Assembly (NCBI GenBank): GCA_963799065.1
Contig: CAWCVJ010000001.1
Location: forward strand, 62,001 to 126,000
DNA: 64,000 nucleotides
DNA from: JAJPHW01 sp963799065
GTDB lineage: Bacteria; Acidobacteriota; Terriglobia; Terriglobales; Acidobacteriaceae
Reading direction: 5' to 3'
Each line of letters starts with the position of its first letter. Position 1 is the first letter of the stretch. Of the stretch, positions 16,968 through 26,228 are shown one piece after another. The position numbers and the translations under genes were made by a program. Under the pieces are notes generated by a model. That model saw nothing but the letters and a program-made list of their open reading frames with translations. It had not been told where the DNA came from and did no database searches.

Positions 16968-18646
16968 AACTGCGAATTGCCTTTCTATTTTTCGCGTTGA
17001 GCCTGCCACTCTGGCTCTCCGCGCAAACCGTAACTTTCCGTGACATTACCGCGCAGGGTGGAATCCATTTCACCCACACCAACGGCGCTTTCGGAAAAAA
17101 ATATCTTCCTGAAACCATGGGCCCGGGTTGCGCCTTCATCGACTACGACAACGACGGTTGGCCGGACATTCTTCTGATCAACGGAAGCAATTGGCCTGGG
17201 CGACCCGGCGCCGCTTCGACGATGAAGCTCTACCACAACAATCACGACGGCACCTTTACGGATGTCACTGCAAAGGCTGGACTCGCGATCCCGATGTTTG
17301 GCATGGGAGTGGCTGTCGGCGATTACGACAATGACGGCTTTGACGATTTCGTCGTCACTGCGTTGGGGCAGAGTCATCTTTTTCACAACAACGGCAACGG
17401 AACGTTCAGCGATGTCACGCAGTCCGCGGGCATGTCCGGGGTTAGCGGGTTTTCGACGAGTGCCGCATGGGTGGATTACGACCGCGACGGCAAGCTTGAT
17501 CTGGTGGTCGGAAATTATGTGCAATGGTCGCAGCCCGGCGATTTGTATTGCACACTCGATGGCGCACGTAAATCCTATTGCACGCCGGAGTCTTATAAAG
17601 GATCATCGGCGCGGCTGTGGCATAACCTCGGCAATGGCAAGTTTGAAGACGCCACGCAGAAAGCGAAGCTTTATGATCCCACTTCGAAGACTTTAGGTGT
17701 GGCCGTCTTTGATGCCAACGGAGACGGATGGCCTGACATTCTGCTGGCCAACGATACTCAGCCTAACAAGCTTTACCTCAATCAAAAAGACGGAACGTTT
17801 CAGGAGTCGGGCGTTTCCGCCGGGATCGCGTTCAGCGAGGATGGCGTCGCACGCGCCGGCATGGGTGTGGACGCCGACGACTTCGACCGTTCCGGCAAGC
17901 CCAGCATCATCATTACGAATTTCGCCAATCAGATGCTGTCGCTCTATCACAACGAAGGCAACGGATTGTTCGTCGACGAAGCACCCAGCTCGGAAGTCGG
18001 TCGCGCGACGCTGGTCACGCTGGGCTTCGGCTGTTTTTTCTTCGACTACGACAACGATGGCTGGGACGACATTTTCGTGTCCGATGGGCATATCGAAGAT
18101 CAGATCGAGAAAGTACAGAAGCGGGTGAGCTATGCCGAGCCCCCGCATTTGTTTCGTAATCTCGGCGCAGGAAAATTCCAGGAAGTGACAGCGGCGATGG
18201 GTGCAAGCTTCGCCGCGCCGAAAGTCGGGCGGGGCGCGGCATACGCGGACATCAACAATGACGGATTTCCGGATGTGTTGCTCACCACAAATGGCGGCAA
18301 GGCGTTTCTGTTCGAGAGCGAAGGCGGCAAGAACCACAGCCTGCGTGTTCATCTTGTCGGCACCAATTCCAATCGCGACGGGATTGGGGCATCGGTGAAG
18401 GTAACCTCCGGCAAAGAATCGCAGACTAAACTTGTGCATAGCGGATCAAGCTATCTCTCGCAGAGCGAACTGACGCTGACGTTCGGCTTAGGGCCTTCGG
18501 TGAAAGCGGACAGCGTCGAAGTCGCCTGGCCTAGCGGGCAGGTGGATAAGCTTTCCAACGTCAATGCCAGCCAAACGATCACTGTGCAAGAAGGCAAGGG
18601 CACAGTGAATTCGAGAGCGTACGCAAACTCCGCGAAAGCCAGATAA
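16964..18646 (+). CDS. Secreted FG-GAP/ASPIC-UnbV (CRTAC1-like) protein
   Basis: 560 aa with a signal peptide (about residues 1-21) and repeated FG-GAP/VCBS blades. The blades carry Asp-rich calcium-type loops such as DYDNDGWPD and DANGDGWPD, predicted to form a beta-propeller. A C-terminal ASPIC/UnbV module ends with a GASVKV...SSYLSQS...VAWPSG pattern. CRTAC1-like proteins are extracellular or periplasmic and of unclear biochemical function. The ATG overlaps the cytochrome stop, placing it in the same transcript as the pentahaem protein. Confidence 0.85.
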   Translation: MKLRIAFLFFALSLPLWLSAQTVTFRDITAQGGIHFTHTNGAFGKKYLPETMGPGCAFIDYDNDGWPDILLINGSNWPGRPGAASTMKLYHNNHDGTFTDVTAKAGLAIPMFGMGVAVGDYDNDGFDDFVVTALGQSHLFHNNGNGTFSDVTQSAGMSGVSGFSTSAAWVDYDRDGKLDLVVGNYVQWSQPGDLYCTLDGARKSYCTPESYKGSSARLWHNLGNGKFEDATQKAKLYDPTSKTLGVAVFDANGDGWPDILLANDTQPNKLYLNQKDGTFQESGVSAGIAFSEDGVARAGMGVDADDFDRSGKPSIIITNFANQMLSLYHNEGNGLFVDEAPSSEVGRATLVTLGFGCFFFDYDNDGWDDIFVSDGHIEDQIEKVQKRVSYAEPPHLFRNLGAGKFQEVTAAMGASFAAPKVGRGAAYADINNDGFPDVLLTTNGGKAFLFESEGGKNHSLRVHLVGTNSNRDGIGASVKVTSGKESQTKLVHSGSSYLSQSELTLTFGLGPSVKADSVEVAWPSGQVDKLSNVNASQTITVQEGKGTVNSRAYANSAKAR

Positions 18647-18679
18647 GGCTTCGAAGAACGGCCGCCGGAGGAATGTTCG

Positions 18680-21600
18680 ATGAATTCAATCGCCAGAGCC
18701 ACTACAGTAATCGCTACAAACTTCCTTTTCGTCGCCAGCCTCGCACAGGCCACGCCCTCCGACGAGGCCGCCCGCGCCAATAATCTGGGCGCGGCGTACA
18801 TGAATCAGCAGTTGTTCGAGAAGGCCCGCAAGTCGTTTGAGCATGCGTTCGAACTGAATCCTAAACTGAACATCGCGCGGATGAATCAGGGCATCGCGCT
18901 GCTCAATCTTGCCGAAGTCGATGAAGCAGCAAAAATTCTCGAGGCATCGGTTAGGGAGAATCCGAACGACCCGCACGCCTGGTACAACCTGGGATTGCTG
19001 TACAAGAACACCAGCGATCCCTCACGCGCGGTCGATGCGTTTAAGCGTGTGATCGCGATCGACGCGCACGACCCTGACACCTGGTACTTCCTCGGATCGG
19101 TCTATTCGCAGCTCAAGCAATTTCCGCAGGCCATCGACGCGTTTCAGCACGCGCTCGCGCTCAATCCACTACACGCGTCTTCGCAGTTTGGATTGGCTCG
19201 CGCCTACCAGCAAGCGGGCGATACAACGCAGGCTAAGGAACGGCTGGCGCGCTTTCAATACATCACGCAAAACAAACTGGGAGCGGCCATCACGCTAGCC
19301 TACGGAGAGCAAGGCAAGTATTCGCTGGTGGAAGAGTCGGCGGAGAGCGTGGAAAAAGTTCCGCCGGCAATTGATGTGCATTTCGAAGATGTGACTGCTG
19401 CCGCGGGGCTGACGTCGAAAGCTAATCCGGCGACTGATCTGCCCACCTACTACTTTGGGCCCGGAGCCTGTTTCCTGGACTACGACGGCGACGGTTATCC
19501 GGATTTGTTTCTGCCCGACGGCGGCCCGCAGGGCGGTATGACGCTGTACCACAATCTCCGCAACGGCAAATTCGACGACGTCACAAAGAAAGCTGGCCTC
19601 GACCCGAGTCTGCACGCCATCGGCTGCACGGCGGGAGACTACGACAACGACGGCGCGACCGACTTGGCCGTAAGTTTCAACGGTCGCGTTCTGCTTTTGC
19701 ACAGCGAAAAGAATGGCACATTCAAAGACGTGACCGAGGCCGCCGGGATCAGGAATCCGGGATTCAATACTGGATTGACCTTCATCGACTACGATCACGA
19801 CGGCGATCTCGATTTGTTTGTTTCGCAAGAGAAGTCGTCGGCTTCGACCGGTGCAATCGATCGAACGTCCTATGGCCGCATGTGGCGCAACAACGGCAAC
19901 GGCACGTTTACCGATGTGACTGAGTCGGTTGCGATGTCTTCAACTCTGCCCAGCCTGGGCGCCCTGGGGACCGACTTCAACAACGATCGTGCGGTGGATT
20001 TGATCCAGACGGGAAACCGAACGGATGGTCAGTATCTGAAAAATCCACGCGAAGGGAAGTTCACCGCGGAGCCATTGCAGGATGGCGTTGCTCCGACGAA
20101 CGGCCTCGCGATACTCGATTTCAATCACGATGGGTGGATGGACGTTGCTTACACCCACCACACATCTCCCGGGCTGACGCTATCCAGCAATCAGCATGGA
20201 ACGAAGCTTGAACCAGTCGCGCTGCCGGAGACGGGCTGGGCTCGCGCTTATGGAGTAGCCGCCTTCGACTACGACAATGACGGATGGGTGGACTTAGTCG
20301 CCGTCGGCGAAACCAAAGACGGTCGGGGCGAAGTGAAACTGTTCCGCAATCTCGGGCTGGATGGATTCCAAGATGTCAGCGCTGAAACTGGGCTGGATAA
20401 AATCTCCCTGAAAGATCCGCGCTCGATTGTCACTGCCGATTACGACAACGATGGCACCACCGATCTGCTCATCACACAGAATCATCGACCGGCTGTCTTG
20501 CTGAAGAATGTCGGAGCGAATAAGAATCACTGGCTGCGGCTTAGTCTCAAAGGCCTCAACGACAACAAGAGCGCCATTGGAACCAAGGTCGAAGTTTTCT
20601 CTGGCGCGAATCGGCAGAAGTTTGAGCTGGCTGGATCGTCGGGCTATCTGGGGCAGAGTTCGCTCGACATCGTCATCGGCTTAGGACAAGAAAAGCAGGC
20701 TGACATCGTCCGCATGTTGTGGCCGACGGGCGTGCTGGAAGACGAAATCGAAGTGGCGCCGGATCGCGCGCAATCGTATACCGAGCTCGACCGGCGCGGC
20801 AGTTCGTGTCCCACATTGTTCGCGTGGGACGGACGCTCTTACAAGCTTGTTGGCGACATGCTGGGCGCAGGCGTGGTTGGCCATTGGATCGCGCCCGGCC
20901 AGCGCGACATCCCGCGTCCGGTTGAATATATCAAGCTGGATCAAGAACTGCCTCTCAAGGATGGTCTGCTCAGCATGCGCTTCATGGAACCGCTTGAGGA
21001 AGCCGTTTATCTCGATAACGTCGAATTGCTGGCGGTCGATCATCCGGCGAACATTGATGTGTATCCAAATGAATACTTCGCGTCCAATCCGCCCTACCCG
21101 CCGTTCAAAGTTGTAGTGAGCGAGAACGCGAAGCCTCCGGCTGGCGCGTGGGATGAACATGGGCATGACGTTTTGCCTTCGTTGCTCAAGCATCAATACT
21201 TTGGCGACTTTAAGATTTTGCCGTTCTTGGGATTTGCGGAAAGCCACTCGCTGGAACTCGATCTTGGCGATCCTTATTACGGCGGGCCGCTTTGGCTTTT
21301 GCTGGAGGGCGAAGTCGAATACTACTCGGCCACCAGCATGTATGCCGCGGATCAAGCTGGATTGCGTCCCGTCTCCCCTTACGTCGAGGCTTTAGGCAAA
21401 GACGGAAAATGGACTCGCGTCATCGACGACATGGGATTTCCTGCCGGCGGCGTTCGCACTATGACTGCCGACTTCACCGACAAACTGCCGCTGGGGACGA
21501 AGCGCATTCGCATCACGACCACGCTGCAAATTTACTGGGATTCGATCTTGATCGACCGCGCCAGCCAGAGTCAGCCGCTGCATGTTGCCTCGGTTCCGCT

Positions 21601-22099
21601 GGCCAAAGCCAACTTGGATTTTCATGGCTTCCCGTTGAAAGTGGAAAATAAACCTCCGGGGAATGTGGCTTATTCTTACGAGCGGTCGAGTCCCACAGGT
21701 CCTTATTCCCGCCCGGCCGGTAGTTACACTCGTTATGGCGATGTCGTGCCGCTGCTTCGTGCGAATGACGATCGCATCGCCGTCTTCGGATCGGGTGACG
21801 AAGTTGCTCTGGAGTTTGATCCCGCACCGCTCGCGCCTCTTCCCCAAGGTTGGAAGCGCGATTACTTCTTCGCCGCTCGCGGCTATGAAAAAGATATGGA
21901 CTTTTACGCCTACAAGTTCGACCAAGTGGCGCCGCTGCCATTCAACGAAATGACGGGTTATCCCTATCCCGACGGAGCCTACCCGTCAGATGAGATTTAC
22001 CTCAACGATTTGCTGCAATACGATACGCGGCAGGTTTCTGGGAATGAGGCCGGCGGATACGAATTCCGTTATCCGACGGACAAAAAGAGCGCATTCTAA
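18680..22099 (+). CDS. Large exported TPR + FG-GAP/UnbV protein with extra C-terminal domain
   Basis: 1139 aa. A signal peptide (about residues 1-25) is followed by TPRs (about 30-200) with the usual NLG and DP spacing. FG-GAP/VCBS blades with Asp-rich loops follow (about 230-620), then an ASPIC/UnbV module (about 640-710). An extra roughly 420-residue C-terminal region begins CPTLFAWDGRSYK and looks beta-rich. GGAGG precedes the ATG. It is the third gene of the cytochrome/CRTAC1 unit, 33 bases after the second. The C-terminal region is not assigned to a named domain here. A scaffold or binding role is more likely than catalysis. Confidence 0.8.
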   Translation: MNSIARATTVIATNFLFVASLAQATPSDEAARANNLGAAYMNQQLFEKARKSFEHAFELNPKLNIARMNQGIALLNLAEVDEAAKILEASVRENPNDPHAWYNLGLLYKNTSDPSRAVDAFKRVIAIDAHDPDTWYFLGSVYSQLKQFPQAIDAFQHALALNPLHASSQFGLARAYQQAGDTTQAKERLARFQYITQNKLGAAITLAYGEQGKYSLVEESAESVEKVPPAIDVHFEDVTAAAGLTSKANPATDLPTYYFGPGACFLDYDGDGYPDLFLPDGGPQGGMTLYHNLRNGKFDDVTKKAGLDPSLHAIGCTAGDYDNDGATDLAVSFNGRVLLLHSEKNGTFKDVTEAAGIRNPGFNTGLTFIDYDHDGDLDLFVSQEKSSASTGAIDRTSYGRMWRNNGNGTFTDVTESVAMSSTLPSLGALGTDFNNDRAVDLIQTGNRTDGQYLKNPREGKFTAEPLQDGVAPTNGLAILDFNHDGWMDVAYTHHTSPGLTLSSNQHGTKLEPVALPETGWARAYGVAAFDYDNDGWVDLVAVGETKDGRGEVKLFRNLGLDGFQDVSAETGLDKISLKDPRSIVTADYDNDGTTDLLITQNHRPAVLLKNVGANKNHWLRLSLKGLNDNKSAIGTKVEVFSGANRQKFELAGSSGYLGQSSLDIVIGLGQEKQADIVRMLWPTGVLEDEIEVAPDRAQSYTELDRRGSSCPTLFAWDGRSYKLVGDMLGAGVVGHWIAPGQRDIPRPVEYIKLDQELPLKDGLLSMRFMEPLEEAVYLDNVELLAVDHPANIDVYPNEYFASNPPYPPFKVVVSENAKPPAGAWDEHGHDVLPSLLKHQYFGDFKILPFLGFAESHSLELDLGDPYYGGPLWLLLEGEVEYYSATSMYAADQAGLRPVSPYVEALGKDGKWTRVIDDMGFPAGGVRTMTADFTDKLPLGTKRIRITTTLQIYWDSILIDRASQSQPLHVASVPLAKANLDFHGFPLKVENKPPGNVAYSYERSSPTGPYSRPAGSYTRYGDVVPLLRANDDRIAVFGSGDEVALEFDPAPLAPLPQGWKRDYFFAARGYEKDMDFYAYKFDQVAPLPFNEMTGYPYPDGAYPSDEIYLNDLLQYDTRQVSGNEAGGYEFRYPTDKKSAF

Positions 22100-22228
22100 G
22101 ATGAACGCCGCATCGTCGGGATCCAGCGATTGCCAGCTTTTTGCTGTGGTCGCGATAACTGCTTTATTTCCAACAGCGCCTGCCAGTCCGGGTAACCTTC
22201 AGTAACCTCAACCCTCCCACAGCGTAAT

Positions 22229-22257
22229 TTGTCGCGTCCCCGCCCAGACTTTATAAA
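22229..22257 (+). promoter_or_regulatory. Predicted promoter of the EXORDIUM-like gene
   Basis: TTGTCG (22229-22234) and TATAAA (22252-22257) are separated by exactly 17 bases. The predicted transcription start near 22264 leaves only a short leader before the ATG at 22282, implying an independent transcription unit from the preceding CRTAC1 cluster. Confidence 0.5.
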
Positions 22258-22281
22258 CAATGCAGCACCCCCGGAGACTCT

Positions 22282-23223
22282 ATGAAAAAAGCAATCTTAC
22301 TGATGTTTCTTATCGCCGGCACTTGGGCGACGGCTCGAGCGGAACAAGAGCAAACTGCGATCCTGGTTCCCAGCGGCAAAGGCTGGGGTGTGCATCCCGT
22401 GGGGGACACCGGCAACAAGTCCGTCGTCGCCACCGGAAATGGCATGAACTATCACGGAGGCCCGGTGTTGCACGGCACCGTGAACGTCTATTTCATCTGG
22501 TACGGCAATTGGGCCGTTGGGCCGAAGCCTTCCGACTCGCCCACGACGGTGGGTTTGATCAATAAGCTCTTTGCTGTATCGGGCGGCATGGGCAACTCCG
22601 GCTTCTACAAAATCAACACGACGTATGCCGACACCACCGCCTACGCCAGCGGCAATGTGGTCGCCAAAGCGGCCGCGGCGGACAATTACAGTCGCGGCAA
22701 AATTCTCGCCGACGCCGACGTGCAAACCATCGTGGCCAGCGCCATCTCGAAAGGCAAGCTGCCCAAGGATGCCAACGGCATTTACTTCGTGCTGACTTCG
22801 TCCGATGTGAACGAGACTTCCGGATTCTGCACGCAGTATTGCGGCTGGCACAATCACGCGGGCATTCTGGGCGATGACATCAAGTTCGCCTTCGTGGGCA
22901 ATCCCGACCGCTGCCAGTCGGCGTGCGAGGCCCAGACCGTCAGTCCTAATGGAGACAGCGGCGCGGACGGCATGGCTTCGATCATGGCCCACGAATCGTC
23001 CGAGACCATCACCGATCCCGACTTCACCGGATGGTATGACTCGGCGGGCAACGAAATTGGCGACAAATGCGCTTGGAAGTTTGGCCCGTACGTTTCGACC
23101 ACTGCGCACGGCGCCTACAACCTGACCTTCGGCGCGAATCACTGGCTGATTCAAATGCTATGGGAAGACAGCCGCGGCGGCGGATGCGACCAGACGCTGG
23201 GCGGGACGTTCTATAAGCAGTAG
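22282..23223 (+). CDS. Secreted EXORDIUM/Phi-1-like protein
   Basis: 313 aa with signal peptide (about residues 1-20). It matches the plant EXORDIUM (phosphate-induced protein 1) family pattern: GGPVLHGTVNVYFIWYGNW near 59-77, YFVLTSSDV near 168, FC..YCGWH near 182-190, and HESSETITDPD at 237-247. GNEIGDKCAW lies near 256. Paired cysteines suggest disulphides outside the cytoplasm. In plants the family affects growth signalling; the bacterial function is unknown. The conserved HExxE and EIGD residues look like a metal site. It stands alone behind its own predicted promoter. Confidence 0.75.
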   Translation: MKKAILLMFLIAGTWATARAEQEQTAILVPSGKGWGVHPVGDTGNKSVVATGNGMNYHGGPVLHGTVNVYFIWYGNWAVGPKPSDSPTTVGLINKLFAVSGGMGNSGFYKINTTYADTTAYASGNVVAKAAAADNYSRGKILADADVQTIVASAISKGKLPKDANGIYFVLTSSDVNETSGFCTQYCGWHNHAGILGDDIKFAFVGNPDRCQSACEAQTVSPNGDSGADGMASIMAHESSETITDPDFTGWYDSAGNEIGDKCAWKFGPYVSTTAHGAYNLTFGANHWLIQMLWEDSRGGGCDQTLGGTFYKQ

Positions 23224-23249
23224 AGCCGGGCCGATTGACAGGCTTGATC

Positions 23250-23897
23250 TCAGTCACGTCGGAGCGGAATTTCGTTAAAGCCATTTCCCGACGTCCAGCA
23301 TAAGAATAGGGGAAGCCTTTTTTCGGCTGTCAGCCTCCGTAGATACTTCTCATCTTCTTTGGAAGGTTTTGAATCGAGAACGATGAACCATCGGTCGGCT
23401 GGAGTTCGCCAACCGTAGTAGTTGTATTCGAGGAGCTGCCCCAAGGCCTCGCGAATCGCTTTAGTGGTTATCATTCCATAGCAGACTTTCAACTCCGCGC
23501 GACAGAAGTCTCCGCCGTCTCTAAACTCCACGTCGACTCGGTGTTTCTCGCGACCTGAAACCTTCCGACCCGTGCTGTCCAGCCATTGAATGAAGCTGTT
23601 GCATAACTGTTTGTGCCTTGGAGTGATGATCCTTAGGCTAGCTGGAGTTGGACGCGGGTAAACGTCTTCCACGAAGGGATCGATCATTAGCCCGGCCGAA
23701 ATTTTCTGGCTGCTGGCTCCGGCCGAAAGGAGAAAATCTATGGAATGTTCGAATATTCTAGGGTTCTTGAAACGAGCGTTCTCGCTCCGAAACTGGCGGC
23801 GAAGCGAGCCGTAAGAACGATAAGGAGTAAATATCTCGACCTCCTCTACGGGACACTTAAATCTGAGACCCTCGGCCTTTTGCGGGCGGATGGCTCT
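23250..23897 (-). pseudogene. 3' part of the frameshifted gene: PD-(D/E)XK nuclease-like domain
   Basis: This frame is open from 23897 down to the stop at 23250, although the first ATG is at 23687. The residues upstream of that ATG read as ordinary protein continuous with it. The domain has a VDVEF aspartate followed by AELK, the D...ExK spacing of PD-(D/E)XK nucleases, and a Gln/Tyr-rich helix (GQLLEYNYYGW) typical of restriction-type enzymes. The ATG at 23687 could express the last 145 residues alone. With the 5' part it most likely forms a single gene spanning 23250-24303. No methyltransferase is adjacent, so a classical restriction system is not supported. Confidence 0.6.
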
Positions 23898-24303
23898 TTA
23901 AGTGCTTTAGCTGATCCGGTCTCCTAAGTACATCGCGTACCTCGTTCTTTCGGCGGTCATAAACCCGCTTCTTCGCGAAATAAGAGTCGAGATCTTCAAG
24001 ATCTTGTTCAGTGGCCAGCGAGGCATCATGGTAGGCTCCGACGAGAAGCCACTCCTTCTTCTTCTCCGACTTCTCGGGCGGACGGATGGTCCAGAACAAG
24101 ATCTCAAAGTGTTCGCTGGCGACCTTTTTCCCCGACCAATGCAGCCAACCGAATACGTACCCGCCGAACTTATCTTCTTTGCAGAAGTTCCACTCTTCAT
24201 TGCCGAAGCCATGCTTTCCGGGATTACCGCTATCCACGGTCTCGCCGCTCGGCTTTGTCCATGAATCGATATTCCAGCAGACCCTTTGGAGAACGGTTGT
24301 CAT
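23857..24303 (-). pseudogene. 5' part of a frameshifted nuclease-like gene (N-terminal domain)
   Basis: The 148-codon frame starts at an ATG at 24303 preceded by GAGGTG. Its domain contains CWN, FGNEEWNFC and GGYVFGWLHW, a pattern like DNA-binding domains fused to bacterial endonucleases. It runs into an unrelated tail and stops at 23857. Around 23878-23881 (TTTT on +, AAAA on the coding strand) the next frame takes over. Dropping one A joins this part to the downstream nuclease domain, giving about 350 aa. The interruption may be a sequencing error, a decayed gene or, less likely, programmed slippage. Confidence 0.6.
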
Positions 24304-24521
24304 ATCACCTCAGCGTACTTGATATTTTCCGACCAAGTATACATCTGGCCCTGAGATCAAAGGCCCCGCCCTTTCGCAACGAACGCGAAAAGTATCGGGT
24401 ACCGCGCGTCTTCTATCTCCATGTTTTGGCATCCTCTGAAATGCTATTCTGATTTGCGGTTTCGGAGGGCGATTCTATTACTTCCAAGAACAAGACAAAG
24501 CCGGCGCAGGTCGGCGTCATC

Positions 24522-24995
24522 ATGGGCAGTCGCAGCGATCAGGAGTGGTTGCAGCCGGCTTGCGAATTGCTTGATGAGTTGAAGATTCCGTATGAGGTCA
24601 ACGTAGTCTCGGCGCATCGCACGCCGCTGTGGATGGCTGAGTACGCGCAGAGCGCCAAGGGGCGCGGCATCAAGGTTATCATTGCAGGCGCGGGCGGCGC
24701 GGCGCACTTGCCGGGGATGACGGCGGCGCACACGACGTTGCCAGTGTTGGGCGTGCCCATTCCAGCCACAGCGCTTCAAGGCATCGATGCGCTGCTGTCG
24801 ATTGTGCAGATGCCCAAGGGCGTCCCCGTAGGGACGCTGGCCATCGGCAAGCCGGGCGCGGCCAATGCGGCGCTGCTGGCAGCGGGAATCCTGGCGCTCA
24901 GCGACTCCGAGTTGGATAAACGGCTGGAACAATGGCGCGCCAGCCGCACCAGCGAAGTGATGGCGCTCCAGAAGCCTGCGAGGGCTAAGAAGTAA
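24522..24995 (+). CDS. purE: N5-carboxyaminoimidazole ribonucleotide mutase PurE
   Basis: Catalyses N5-CAIR to CAIR in purine synthesis. The phosphate-binding GSRSD, the SAHRTP loop and the IAGAGGAAHLPGM segment are all present. The first in-frame ATG (24522) would remove most of the first beta strand, because the codons just before it read QVGVI, as expected for PurE. The frame stays open further upstream, and GGAGGG (24464-24469) lies eight bases before an ATT codon at 24477, which may be the real start. The stop overlaps the purK start by one base (TAATG). Confidence 0.93.
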   Translation: MGSRSDQEWLQPACELLDELKIPYEVNVVSAHRTPLWMAEYAQSAKGRGIKVIIAGAGGAAHLPGMTAAHTTLPVLGVPIPATALQGIDALLSIVQMPKGVPVGTLAIGKPGAANAALLAAGILALSDSELDKRLEQWRASRTSEVMALQKPARAKK

Positions 24996-26194
24996 TGCCC
25001 ATCGTTCCTCTGGCGACCCTCGGCATCGTAGGCGGAGGCCAGCTCGGCCGCATGACCGCGCTGGCCGCGCGTTCTGCCGGATATCGCTTGCACGCGCTCG
25101 ATCCTGACCCTGATTGCCCCGTCAAGCCCATCGTAGAAAAGTGCATCACCGCGCCCTGGGACGACGCGGCCGCCGCGATCGAACTAGCTCGCGGGTGTGA
25201 CGTGGTCACCTTTGAGATTGAGAAGGCGTCGGTGGCGGCACTGCGCGAGGCCGCGAAAATCACGCCCGTGCGGCCGAGTCCGGACACGTTGTATCTCGTG
25301 CAGAACCGATTACGGCAAAAGCGATGGCTGAGAGAGCAGGGCTTTCCGGTGACGTCGTTTGCTGCGGTGCATTCCGTAGCGGAACTCGCAACCGGGCTAG
25401 GCACGCTGGGACCGTCGTTCGTCAAGGTTGCCGAAGGCGGCTACGACGGCCGCGGCCAGATACGCGTGCAAGACGCATCAGAAGCCCACAAGGCATGGGA
25501 GTATCTCGGCGGTTTCGAAAGCGTCGCCGAGGCGGCGGTCGATCTTGATTACGAAATCTCTGTACTGGTGGCGCGCAATCCCAGTGGAGAAGTTGCCGTA
25601 TATCCTCCGGCATGGAACCATCACGAGCGGCAGATTTTAGTCTGGTCGGTGATGCCTGCACCCGTGCCAAATGAGGTCGCGCGCGAAGCGCAGGCCGTTG
25701 CGCGAAAGCTGGCGCTGGCACTGCACCTCGAAGGCATTCTGGTCGTCGAAATGTTCGTTACCAAGAGTGGCCAGGTCCTGGTGAATGAACTGGCGCCGCG
25801 TCCGCACAATTCCTATCACGCTTCGGAACGGGCTTGCGTGACCGGGCAATTTGAGCAACTGGTGCGCGCCATCTGCGATCTGCCGCTAGGTTCCGTCAAG
25901 GTGGTTCGTCCGGGCGCGATTGTGAACCTGTTGGGCGATCTTTGGATGGGTCCCGCCGCTCCGGATTTTGCAGCCGCTCTGCGAATTCCCGAATCTCGCT
26001 TACATCTCTACGGCAAGACGGCGCGCCCCCAACGAAAGATGGGACACATCTCCGCAACGGGCGCCACTGTGCAGGAGGCCGTGGAGCGAGTGCTTGCCGC
26101 GCGCGCGGCGCTGACGAGCGCGACGGAAAGCGTCGACTTCAGCCAAGCCGCATGTGCCACTGCGCTGAGTGCGCTCAGTCGCATTAGCCAATAG
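24995..26194 (+). CDS. purK: N5-carboxyaminoimidazole ribonucleotide synthase PurK
   Basis: 399 aa ATP-grasp enzyme converting AIR, ATP and bicarbonate to N5-CAIR, the substrate of PurE. It begins with the GIVGGGQLGRM dinucleotide-type loop and contains KVAEGGYDGRGQ and VNELAPRPHNSYH, signatures of PurK. It is translationally coupled to purE through the TAATG overlap. Length is normal. Confidence 0.95.
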   Translation: MPIVPLATLGIVGGGQLGRMTALAARSAGYRLHALDPDPDCPVKPIVEKCITAPWDDAAAAIELARGCDVVTFEIEKASVAALREAAKITPVRPSPDTLYLVQNRLRQKRWLREQGFPVTSFAAVHSVAELATGLGTLGPSFVKVAEGGYDGRGQIRVQDASEAHKAWEYLGGFESVAEAAVDLDYEISVLVARNPSGEVAVYPPAWNHHERQILVWSVMPAPVPNEVAREAQAVARKLALALHLEGILVVEMFVTKSGQVLVNELAPRPHNSYHASERACVTGQFEQLVRAICDLPLGSVKVVRPGAIVNLLGDLWMGPAAPDFAAALRIPESRLHLYGKTARPQRKMGHISATGATVQEAVERVLAARAALTSATESVDFSQAACATALSALSRISQ

Positions 26195-26228
26195 TTGGAT
26201 TGTTGGCACACTTTCGTTATTCTTAGTC

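Noticed and set aside
23250..24303. Restriction-modification system
   Set aside because: A nuclease-like domain is present, but no methyltransferase or specificity gene is adjacent and the gene is frameshifted.
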